Shown: positions 1 through 4,512 of the stretch, piece after piece
Layout of the letters: every line of letters begins with the position of its first letter
Position numbering within the stretch: the first letter of the stretch is position 1
Source: an uncultured Verrucomicrobia subdivision 3 bacterium
GTDB taxonomy: Bacteria > Verrucomicrobiota > Verrucomicrobiae > Limisphaerales > UBA11358
DNA: 5,164 nt
NCBI GenBank assembly: GCA_903921455.1
Contig: CAIXPZ010000024.1
Span: forward strand, 1-5,164
Reading direction: 5' to 3'
Program-made: the position numbers and the translations under genes
Notes under the pieces: model-generated
What the model saw: the letters and a program-made list of their open reading frames with translations, nothing else
The model's database searches: none
Told to the model about the DNA's origin: nothing

Positions 1-87
1 GCTCCCCCTCCTGCTGCTTCTACCTCGAAGCGGAATCAACAGCTTGACGGAGACCTGAAAATCCAGTTCCCTTTGCTCGGAAGGTGA
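1..87 (+). CDS. Possible C-terminal tail of an upstream gene (partial)
   Basis: Reading from base 1 in frame 1 gives 28 codons ending in a TGA at 85-87. The residues are an Ala/Pro/Ser-rich stretch followed by a mixed tail, ending ...DGDLKIQFPLLGR. The other two forward frames stop sooner, at about 46 and 57. The Pro/Ala/Ser-rich part looks like a linker before a short C-terminal peptide. I do not recognise the family. The fragment is too short to prove coding, and one minus-strand frame is also open here for about 40 codons, though it has no convincing start. If real, the structured stretch and terminator at 100-343 would be its 3' untranslated region. Confidence 0.33.
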   Translation, partial: APPPAASTSKRNQQLDGDLKIQFPLLGR

Positions 88-88
88 G

Positions 89-127
89 GCACTTTTCGAG
101 CGCCACCCGCCGCACTTTTCAACCGCC
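89..127. repeat. Short imperfect tandem repeat (GCACTTTTC...CGCC, 23-bp period)
   Basis: GCACTTTTC occurs at 89-97 and again at 112-120. Each copy is followed by a similar seven bases ending in CGCC, giving 14 of 16 matches over the paired stretch. No function is evident. It lies at the upstream edge of the hairpin array, and the first copy overlaps the start of the first stem. Confidence 0.4.
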
Positions 128-343
128 GTTTACAGTGGCGCAGTTTGTCAACAATGCAGGGTTATCTTCTCGTTGTTGACGCAATGAAAGCATTAGCTGA
201 TGGAAAAGCAGCGCCTAATGCATTTGGCTTGGGGCGCGGGATCGAAACGTGATTAAATTGTGCTGTTCCAAGAAATCACTAGTCCGAAAAATTGGAACCG
301 AGACTCCGCATCACCACAGCATGGTGGTGCGGGGTTTTTGTTT
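100..343 (+). ncRNA. Array of stem-loops ending in an intrinsic terminator: candidate structured RNA or structured 3' UTR
   Basis: Four stems precede the terminator. They are: GCGCCAC/GTGGCGC (100-106 with 135-141); GTCAACAATG/CGTTGTTGAC (147-156 with 171-180, one T-G wobble); GCATTAGCTG (190-199) with CAGC (209-212) and TAATGC (216-221), with a 3-nt bulge; and GTTCCAA/TTGGAAC (265-271 with 292-298). Two wobble pairs, 155-172 and 311-327 in the terminator, would be A-C mismatches on the other strand, so the plus strand is favoured. I see no hallmark of tmRNA, RNase P RNA, SRP RNA, 6S RNA or a known riboswitch. No convincing promoter is visible, so this could be the 3' end of the upstream transcript rather than an independent RNA gene. 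A 32-codon frame with ATG at 154 overlaps the second and third stems. Confidence 0.4.
306..343 (+). terminator. Rho-independent terminator
   Basis: CCGCATCACC (306-315) pairs with GGTGGTGCGG (323-332) over ten base pairs, one of them a T-G wobble, around a 7-nt loop. It is followed by GGTTTTTGTTT (333-343). A GC-rich stem with a directly adjoining T tract on the plus strand is a textbook intrinsic terminator. It ends whatever is transcribed from the left, and separates it from the kinase gene that starts at 560. Confidence 0.82.
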
Positions 344-559
344 GGCCTGAATTTATTTAATAGCAATTATCTAAACCGAATAGTGTTAAAGCGACTGCGG
401 TTGTCGCCCTAACCAATACTGCGACGATGCGATTCTTTCAACTTGTCAGGTAAAACATCAGTTTAGACAAACAACATAAATACGCATAAGCTTTCGCCAC
501 ATGGTTCATTATTCAGACCAAAAACGGCGGTTCAAAAAGTTGAGTCCCTTTGATCATAA
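344..559. other. Intergenic stretch upstream of the receiver-kinase gene
   Basis: There is no gene in these 216 bases. A small hairpin GCGAC/GTCGC lies at 391-395 with 403-407. Possible -35-like words (TTGTCA at 443-448, TAGACA at 464-469) have no good -10 partner at normal spacing, so I do not call a promoter. No clear Shine-Dalgarno precedes the ATG at 560. Confidence 0.5.
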
Positions 560-1671
560 ATGACTATTCCAGAAACAACTTCCATTTTGATCGTCGACGA
601 TGTCCCGGAAAATCTACGCCTGTTGTCAGCCATGCTGGAACAGACTGGTTACCTGGTGCGCCCAGCCACCAGCGCCAAGCTGGCTTTGAGGGCGGCCCGC
701 CAAAAATCACCATCCCTGATTCTCCTGGATATGCGGATGCCGGAGATGGGGGGGGGGTGGAAATGTGCCAGCAGCTAAAAGCGGATGATGCTTTGAAAGA
801 TATTCCGGTCATCTTTATCAGCGCCCTAAATGAAACCGAAGAGAAGATTAAGGCTTTTCAAGCCGGCGGCGTGGATTACATCACAAAACCATTTCAAGAG
901 AAGGAAGTGTTAGCCCGCGTCACCACTCATCTGGAATTACGCCGGCAAAAAATTGAATTGGAGGCCATCAATCAGAGGCTGAAAGAGCTTGAAAGATTGC
1001 GCGACAGTCTTACCCACATGATTGTCCACGACATGAAAACCCCACTGATGGTGATCAACGGCCACCTCAACATAATCCAGATGTTTGACGCGCCAGCCCT
1101 TTCCAAAGATGGCAACCTTAGCTTGACCGAAGCCAAAACGGCCACAAAACGGCTCACCCGCATGGTTTCTGAAATGCTCTTAGTCAGCAATCTCGAGGTT
1201 AATAAACTGGTTCTCCGCCCCGCCTTGAGCGACCTGGTCGCATTGGCCCGCAAAGCGGCGACGGACTTCTGGCCGGCAAACAATCCAAAGAAAATTCACA
1301 CCAATATCACTTCTGACCCGGAAAGCATGCCCTTGTCGCTGGATGCGGAATTGATTGAACGGGTATTTCAAAACCTCCTCAGCAACGCGGTAAAATATTC
1401 CCCGGATAACGGCACCGTTGCGCTGAACATTGCAACGGCCAATGGTCAGGCGCGAGTGGAAGTGACCGATGCCGGTCCGGGCATCGCCCCGGAATTTCAT
1501 CAGCTAATTTTTGAGAAGTTCGGTCAAGTGGAATCGGGAATGAACCGGCAAGGCACCGGGTTGGGCCTGGCTTTCTGCAAACTGGCCGTGGAGGCCCACG
1601 GTGGCAACATCGGCGTGATTAGCGAGCTTGGCCAGGGCAGCACTTTCTGGTTCACGCTGAATTTGAAGTAG
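560..1671 (+). CDS. Receiver-domain histidine kinase (REC-HisKA-HATPase), frameshifted in a G tract
   Basis: This is a soluble His-Asp signalling protein with no membrane segment. Translation from ATG 560 opens with a receiver domain: acidic pair D13/D14, phospho-acceptor D57 in LILLDMRMP. The frame then stops at 776-778 because of a ten-G run at 748-757. In the -1 frame the protein resumes exactly in register: rest of REC with S87 and the TKP lysine (about 109), a coiled-coil linker, HisKA with the histidine in VHDMKTP (about 156), N box [11 protein letters not shown] (Asn about 275), G1 box DAGPG (about 303) and G2 box GTGLGL (about 331). Removing two Gs gives 369 residues and a normal receiver spacing; adding one also restores the frame. 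The start at 560 is chosen because [14 protein letters not shown] is a normal receiver N-terminus; a TTG at 550 in the later frame is not credible. The receiver presumably controls the kinase, in place of a sensor domain. The break may be a sequencing error, a true mutation or phase variation. Residue numbers assume eight Gs. Confidence 0.88.
748..757 (+). repeat. Ten-G homopolymer inside the receiver-kinase gene
   Basis: Ten consecutive Gs follow ATG 745-748 (the last base of that codon is the first G) and precede TGGAAATG. The upstream reading frame gives [13 protein letters not shown] then stop; the downstream frame gives [11 protein letters not shown]. Receivers usually read MPxMDG here. 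Eight Gs would give MPEMGGVEMC, with the family spacing but Gly in place of Asp. Confidence 0.95.
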
Positions 1672-1800
1672 GCTTGCGTCTGGTTCGCTTGTCGGAAACA
1701 AGAATATCCGGCAATGACCGCCACCATGGAAGCCGACCTTTAACTGACTATTTTGCAGCCCATGCCAGCCCCGAAAACGGCATTCAACGTTGCAAATAAT
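1672..1800. other. Gap between convergent genes
   Basis: This stretch lies between the 3' ends of the plus-strand kinase and the minus-strand cysteine-rich ORF. It holds one small hairpin, CTTGT/ACAAG (1688-1692 with 1698-1702), with no T tract, and a palindrome CAACGTTG. Neither is a convincing terminator. Confidence 0.4.
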
Positions 1801-2028
1801 TCAGTTCCAGAAAAAATCAACCATTATGCCGCCACCTTGATTGGTTGGATTTTCCTGATTAACACCCAGCCTGAAAGTGTTTGAATAACCAACAGCATCA
1901 GCATCCCGAAAAATATCTTCCGAGCACAGCAGGCAGATATTGGGATTGGCCTGACAATTTCCACCGTTGAAACTCATCCATCCGCCACAGCACCTGCATA
2001 CCGTGATACCGCATCCATTGGAGTTCAT
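1801..2028 (-). CDS. Small cysteine-rich protein with two CxxC knuckles
   Basis: This 75-residue ORF has seven cysteines, all in the first 35 residues: C6, C11, C13, C14, C25, C32, C35. CRCC (11-14) and CLLC (32-35) form two CxxC knuckles 17 residues apart, the spacing of a zinc-ribbon or similar metal-binding fold. The rest is Asn/Gly/Asp-rich and ends VDFFWN. There is no signal peptide or membrane segment. The start is ATG 2028-2026, with only a weak GAAG upstream. A direct repeat CCATAAA lies at 2045-2051 and 2056-2062, just upstream, and could be a control site. I do not recognise a family. Metal binding is inferred from the cysteine pattern only. It faces the kinase gene tail to tail and lies 198 bp beyond the 3' end of the LytTR gene, in the same orientation, so read-through from that gene is possible. 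Confidence 0.5.
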   Translation of the reverse strand: MNSNGCGITVCRCCGGWMSFNGGNCQANPNICLLCSEDIFRDADAVGYSNTFRLGVNQENPTNQGGGIMVDFFWN

Positions 2029-2226
2029 ATAACTTCATGAAAAACCATAAATGGACCATAAAGCCATCGCATTTAAGCGAGCGATGTAATTAATGCAGCG
2101 AATGATGCGATATCTGTTCGCAACGGAAGCGGAACGGCGTTTTAACAGTTGAAGATAAGCGGGATTCCTCTCCAAAGAAACGGCCAGTGGCGGGGTACGC
2201 GGTTGGAGCAACTACCAGGGCAACTC
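2029..2226. other. Gap between the LytTR gene and the cysteine-rich ORF
   Basis: There is no gene in these 198 bases. Two inverted repeats are visible: CATCGC/GCGATG (2065-2070 with 2081-2086) and TGCGA/TCGCA (2106-2110 with 2118-2122). The first, read on the minus strand, is followed by a moderately T-rich GGCTTTAT and might weakly terminate the LytTR transcript, but it is 140 bases beyond the stop codon. Confidence 0.35.
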
Positions 2227-3153
2227 TTATTGATTGTAATTTTTCAGGCTCTGGTTGAAAGCCGACTTGGCTCGCTGGCTTACTTTTATGACCCGCCTTA
2301 AGCCATGGATATGGATGTGCTGATTACCGCACTCATCCTTCTTCACATAATCCAGAAAGGCCAGATTGACGATGGCTTCGCGATGCACCCGCACAAATTC
2401 TTTCGCCGGCAATTCCAGCTCCCATTGCTTTAAAGGCTTACGGAAATAAACCTGCCGGTTTTGGCCCCAGCATACTGCTGAGTATTCCCCCTTAGCCACA
2501 AATGCCTTCACTTCAGAAAGTTTCAGATATCGGCGGATATTTTCATCTTTTATCAGCAATAAACCTTTAGGAACTTGCGCTGGCAACTTTCGTTTATATG
2601 CGCGCTTTTGTTTTTTGATGATTTGCCGAACCCGCTGAATAATCTGGGCGGGAGCATCGAACTTGCTCTTGCCGGCCTCGCTCCACCACTTGATGTCCGA
2701 TTCCGAATGGCCCAGATTGTTGATAATGCCCGCAACAACATTGGCCGCCTGATCGAACTGCTTCGCTTTACGCCGCCGCTGCTGTCCCAGCCGGGCCATT
2801 CGCGCATTGATGGTTTCGAGAATTTCCATCAGCTCGGCGGGCTTGGTGATGAAATCGTCGCCGCCCAGATTCATACTTTGCCGGATCTGTTTACGATCAG
2901 CGCAAGCGCTCAAAAATAGCACTGGAATTTCAGCCAGCTCTTCATTTGCCCGCAAGGACGAAACCACTGCCTGCCCGTCCAGTTCCGGCATGTCCAAATC
3001 ACAGAGAATCAAATCCGGAGAAAAAGTGGCGGCTTTGATCAATCCCTGGCTCCCATTGGAAGCCGCTTCAACCTCATACCCGTGGCGGCTCAAAAAACCA
3101 CCAACCAGCTGCTGGAGCTGCTCGTCGTCGTCGATGATTAGAACCTTGGCCAT
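2227..3153 (-). CDS. LytTR-family response regulator (REC + LytTR DNA-binding domain)
   Basis: This is a cytoplasmic transcription regulator that is phosphorylated by a histidine kinase and then binds DNA. Residues 1-120 form a receiver: acidic pair D8/D9, phospho-acceptor D52 in LILCDLDMPELDG, S82 and lysine K104 in FITKP. Residues 120-197 are a charged helical linker rich in Lys/Arg/Gln. Residues about 198-305 are a LytTR domain, recognisable by KLSEVKAFVAKGEYSAV, the ELPAKEFVRVHREAIVNLAFLDYV core and the basic RRVIKVSQRAKSAFNQSLKNY end. The protein has 308 residues from ATG 3153-3151 (MAKVLIIDDDEQ). An in-frame GTG 39 bases upstream would add 13 residues that are not receiver-like, so I reject it. 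There is no strong Shine-Dalgarno. The linker is longer than in compact LytTR regulators such as AgrA. A direct repeat upstream may be its own operator. Confidence 0.93.
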   Translation of the reverse strand: MAKVLIIDDDEQLQQLVGGFLSRHGYEVEAASNGSQGLIKAATFSPDLILCDLDMPELDGQAVVSSLRANEELAEIPVLFLSACADRKQIRQSMNLGGDDFITKPAELMEILETINARMARLGQQRRRKAKQFDQAANVVAGIINNLGHSESDIKWWSEAGKSKFDAPAQIIQRVRQIIKKQKRAYKRKLPAQVPKGLLLIKDENIRRYLKLSEVKAFVAKGEYSAVCWGQNRQVYFRKPLKQWELELPAKEFVRVHREAIVNLAFLDYVKKDECGNQHIHIHGLRRVIKVSQRAKSAFNQSLKNYNQ

Positions 3154-3172
3154 GATGTTTATAAATTTTGCG

Positions 3173-3188
3173 CCGGAGTTAACTCTGG
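3173..3188. promoter_or_regulatory. Near-perfect 16-bp palindrome in the LytTR leader
   Basis: CCGGAGTTAACTCTGG is self-complementary except for one symmetric G-T position, with a perfect GAGTTAACTC core. It lies 20 bases upstream of the LytTR ATG. It could be a small operator or a leader hairpin; no factor can be named. Confidence 0.3.
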
Positions 3189-3237
3189 TCACGCCAAAGC
3201 TCAGGCAAACTGAATTGATTGTCTGAATTTAATTAAT

Positions 3238-3265
3238 TGATTAAGGAAAGTTTGTCTTGCTCCAA
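3238..3265 (-). promoter_or_regulatory. Possible promoter of the LytTR gene
   Basis: Read on the minus strand, TTGGAG (3265-3260) and TAATCA (3243-3238) are separated by 16 bases. Both match sigma70 consensus only partly, as expected for an activated promoter. The direct repeat at 3266-3307 ends immediately upstream of this -35 word, a normal position for an activator site. The call rests largely on that arrangement. Confidence 0.25.
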
Positions 3266-3307
3266 ATGCTTATTTTCAGCAAGCGTTCACTTATTGTCAG
3301 TAAGCGT
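3266..3307. promoter_or_regulatory. Tandem direct repeat with 21-bp period, candidate LytTR operator
   Basis: CTTATTTTCAGCAAGCGT (3269-3286) and CTTATTGTCAGTAAGCGT (3290-3307) agree at 16 of 18 positions and start exactly 21 bp apart, two turns of B-DNA. LytTR regulators such as AgrA and VirR typically bind two short direct repeats on the same face of the helix with roughly this spacing. The repeat lies about 113 bp upstream of the LytTR ATG in this window. Each copy also contains weak CTT...AAG symmetry. Confidence 0.45.
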
Positions 3308-3420
3308 ATCAATAAAGCTAAATATAGCAGTCGCTTAATTTTTAGGGATGAGTCAAAAAAAATGGCGGACCTGGATGAAACGCCTTTGTCGAGTTGGGAG
3401 CGGACTGATGGGCCGCTATG

Positions 3421-3449
3421 AAACAGGCTTGCCGGCAAGTTGTTTTCTT
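3421..3449. other. Perfect palindrome CTTGCCGGCAAG with flanking pairing and T-rich side
   Basis: CTTGCCGGCAAG (3428-3439) is a perfect 12-bp palindrome. AAACA (3421-3425) can also pair with TGTTT (3441-3445), across a small internal loop. The plus-strand side continues TTTTC TTT, so it looks like a weak terminator facing right. No plus-strand gene is seen to its left, and a protein-binding site or bidirectional terminator downstream of HU is equally possible. Confidence 0.3.
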
Positions 3450-3510
3450 TAAAAAAACACCAACAAACAACTCGCATGAGTTTTCTAAATCATGGCGGTA
3501 AATTAACTGG

Positions 3511-3532
3511 CAATTATCGCTATCGAGAATTG
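3511..3532 (-). other. Hairpin just downstream of the HU stop codon
   Basis: CAATT (3511-3515) pairs with AATTG (3528-3532), and inside it TCG pairs with CGA around ATAG, with one mismatch between the two helices. It begins nine bases after the HU stop on the minus strand. There is no clear U tract, so termination is uncertain; it may protect the 3' end. Confidence 0.35.
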
Positions 3533-3541
3533 GCAGCAACT

Positions 3542-3859
3542 TCAAGCCGGCCTTTTTTTTGCCGACCTGGGCGACAGCTTCAACACTTCCGCCTTCATTT
3601 CCTTGCCCGCCTTGAACCTCACGGTTGAGCGCGCCGGGATCGCCACGTCAGCCGCCGGCTTTTGCGGATTACGCCCGATACGAGCCTTCCGGATTTTTAC
3701 GTCGAACACTCCAAAGTTACGCAGTTCCACCTTGCCACCCTTGGCCAGAGCCTCGGCAATCTGGTCGAGCGTTTTCTGCACCACCGCATAAACCTCGGCT
3801 TGAATTAAACCGGATTCTTCGCTGATGCGCTTAACGATTTCTCTTTTAGTCAGGTTCAT
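3542..3859 (-). CDS. HU/IHF-family (DNABII) nucleoid DNA-binding protein
   Basis: This protein bends and compacts DNA as a dimer in the nucleoid. The 105 residues show the full DNABII pattern: N-terminal helices (MNLTKREIVKRISEESGL, then VYAVVQKTLDQIAEAL), KVELRNFGVFDV (43-54), the DNA-binding arm with RKARIGRNPQ (57-66, P65 being the intercalating proline), and VRFKAGKEMKAEV (80-92). A basic tail, LSPRSAKKRPA, extends beyond the usual length of about 90. The start ATG 3859-3857 fits the family N-terminus. No Shine-Dalgarno is present; a TATAAT lies only five bases upstream, so the message could be leaderless. The KK in the tail is encoded in a run of eight A (minus strand). The wording most resembles HU proteins of Verrucomicrobiota, from memory. 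HU versus IHF subunit cannot be decided. Confidence 0.95.
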   Translation of the reverse strand: MNLTKREIVKRISEESGLIQAEVYAVVQKTLDQIAEALAKGGKVELRNFGVFDVKIRKARIGRNPQKPAADVAIPARSTVRFKAGKEMKAEVLKLSPRSAKKRPA

Positions 3860-3863
3860 ATCA

Positions 3864-3869
3864 ATTATA
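3864..3869 (-). promoter_or_regulatory. Consensus -10 (TATAAT) directly before the HU start codon
   Basis: Read on the minus strand, TATAAT ends five bases before the ATG at 3859. If it is the -10 element, transcription would begin at or within a base or two of the ATG. No good -35 is found at 17 bp; TTGGAA is only 12 bases upstream. The site is AT-rich and could be chance. Confidence 0.3.
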
Positions 3870-3885
3870 ATTCTACTTTTTTTCC

Positions 3886-3928
3886 AAATAACGCGGGCAA
3901 TGCCAAGTTCACTCCGGCATTGCCCGCG
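3886..3928 (-). terminator. Strong intrinsic terminator upstream of the HU gene
   Basis: CGCGGGCAATGCC (3892-3904) and GGCATTGCCCGCG (3916-3928) form a perfect 13-bp stem around an 11-nt loop. On the minus strand the stem is followed at once by TTATTT; on the plus strand it is followed by ATGTGTATA, which is not T-rich. It therefore reads as a minus-strand terminator of an RNA made just upstream of HU, or as an attenuator in a long HU leader. Confidence 0.72.
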
Positions 3929-3981
3929 ATGTGTATAGGCCCCAAGGAGGTGGGACAGAAGATGTCCGCGGAAAAAGGCCT
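3886..3981 (-). ncRNA. Candidate small RNA with an anti-Shine-Dalgarno loop
   Basis: The proposed transcript of about 96 nt starts near 3981 (7 bases after a promoter-like -10) and ends at the 3886-3928 terminator. Near its middle GTCCCA/TGGGGC (3956-3951 with 3944-3939) closes a hairpin whose six-base loop is CCTCCT. The stretch CACCTCCTT there equals the usual 3' tail of 16S rRNA, so the loop could pair with Shine-Dalgarno sequences. One stem pair is U-G on this strand but C-A on the other, supporting the minus strand. C-rich loops that seize ribosome sites are known in regulatory RNAs such as RNAIII and the alphaproteobacterial cuckoo RNAs. No homology to those is claimed. Alternatives are a leader of the HU gene, or a plus-strand micro-ORF using AAGGAGGTG as its ribosome site. 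Confidence 0.42.
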
Positions 3982-3987
3982 GATGAG

Positions 3988-4016
3988 CTTTTATCTAAGA
4001 AGCGCCACCAATTCAA
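3988..4016 (-). promoter_or_regulatory. Sigma70-like promoter of the small RNA candidate
   Basis: On the minus strand TTGAAT (4016-4011) and TAAAAG (3993-3988) are separated by exactly 17 bases; each agrees with consensus at four of six positions. The predicted start is near 3981, which leaves a compact transcript ending at the terminator. Confidence 0.38.
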
Positions 4017-4224
4017 AGATAAATCAGCAAGCGTAGATATAATTGCATTAATTGCCGCCGGCGTTTAAAAAAACCGCATAGGAGAGCCATGATAACCGCA
4101 ACATGTAAATCATCCTCCCACCATCAACTGCTGCCGCCAACCAGCAATTTTCCGACGCCGTTATGAGATGGCGAAGGCCTGGGTTATGGCTGGCTGAAAA
4201 CAACCCGGCATAAATAGCCGACAA
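4017..4224. other. Intergenic stretch between the RNA candidate and the small membrane protein gene
   Basis: No gene is called. A hairpin CTGGGTT/AACCCGG (4179-4185 with 4202-4208) and a smaller CGGC/GCCG with T-rich sequence after it (minus strand, about 4222-4197) lie just beyond the membrane-protein stop and could weakly terminate its message. Very short reading frames with ribosome sites exist on both strands but have no other support. Confidence 0.4.
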
Positions 4225-4404
4225 TTAAAACTGGTCGGGGCGATGCACCCGATTCATCAGCCACAACATCCCAATCATGCCCAGCAACAACACCACCGCA
4301 AACAAAATCAGAATCATCCGCATCTGCTTTTGATTTTTGGTCGGCTTTTGCTTTTTGTTCAACCTTCGCCCCCCGGTTAATGCGGCTCGCTTCATTTTGC
4401 TCAT
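4225..4404 (-). CDS. Small single-span membrane protein, unknown function
   Basis: This 59-residue protein has a strongly basic N-terminal part (residues 1-30, MSKMKRAALTGGRRLNKKQKP...), one hydrophobic segment (about 29-50, MILILFAVVLLLGMIGMLWLM) and a short polar C-terminus (NRVHRPDQF). The positive-inside rule places the N-terminus in the cytoplasm. The start is ATG 4404-4402 because GGAGG lies at 4415-4411, six bases upstream, the best ribosome site of any called gene here; an in-frame GTG 39 bases upstream has none. It lies 108 bp beyond the hybrid kinase stop, on the same strand, and may be co-transcribed. I do not recognise a family. It may be a membrane-anchored accessory or regulatory peptide, but nothing in the sequence gives its partner. 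Confidence 0.72.
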   Translation of the reverse strand: MSKMKRAALTGGRRLNKKQKPTKNQKQMRMILILFAVVLLLGMIGMLWLMNRVHRPDQF

Positions 4405-4410
4405 CGGCGT

Positions 4411-4415
4411 CCTCC
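4411..4415 (-). promoter_or_regulatory. Shine-Dalgarno GGAGG of the small membrane protein
   Basis: GGAGG on the minus strand, six bases before ATG 4404. It decides the start of this ORF over the upstream GTG at 4443. Confidence 0.8.
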
Positions 4416-4512
4416 CAACTGTTCGATTTTTTTGGCGACCCACTGACGCCGGGGCGAGCCGGCCGGCAATTCCTTTTTTGGTTCGTCGCTCAAAACGATT
4501 TAAGACGGCCCG

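Larger units (their letters stand above)
3308..3541. other. Intergenic stretch between the LytTR promoter region and the HU gene
   Basis: I support no gene here. ORFs on both strands lack family resemblance or ribosome sites. Visible structures are the 12-bp palindrome at 3428-3439, the hairpin at 3511-3532, and an AT-rich segment at about 3308-3345. Confidence 0.45.

Noticed and set aside
154..252. A 32-codon ORF (MQGYLLVVDAMKALADGK...) inside the left hairpin array
   Set aside because: It has plausible composition but no ribosome site and no recognised family, and its bases are largely accounted for by stem pairing. Kept only as an alternative reading of that region.
2575..3226. Plus-strand ORFs of 114 and 139 codons opposite the LytTR gene
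   Set aside because: They are antisense shadows of a well-supported REC-LytTR gene and show no protein family resemblance.
3241..3477. Minus-strand 78-codon ORF between the LytTR and HU genes
   Set aside because: It runs through the direct repeat and palindrome, has no ribosome site, and its protein has no recognisable features. Likely a chance frame.
3342..3560. Possible -1 frameshift at the A8 run in the HU tail, extending HU by about 60 residues
   Set aside because: A AAA AAA is a slippery heptamer and a hairpin follows, but it is about 20 bases away, too far for typical stimulation. The extension resembles no domain, and the zero-frame protein is already full length.
3962..4036. Plus-strand 24-codon ORF preceded by AAGGAGGTG
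   Set aside because: The perfect ribosome site is attractive, but its stem has a C-A mismatch on this strand where the minus strand has a U-G pair. The nearby terminator also points the other way, and the peptide is featureless.
4089..4166. Plus-strand 25-codon ORF with GGAG four bases upstream
   Set aside because: Short, with low-complexity Ser/His/Pro content, no conserved features and no promoter. Minus-strand micro-ORFs in the same stretch are equally good, so none is credible.
4458..4467. GC palindrome GCCGGCCGGC upstream of the small membrane protein
   Set aside because: A short GC-only palindrome with no T tract or spacing that suggests a terminator or operator.
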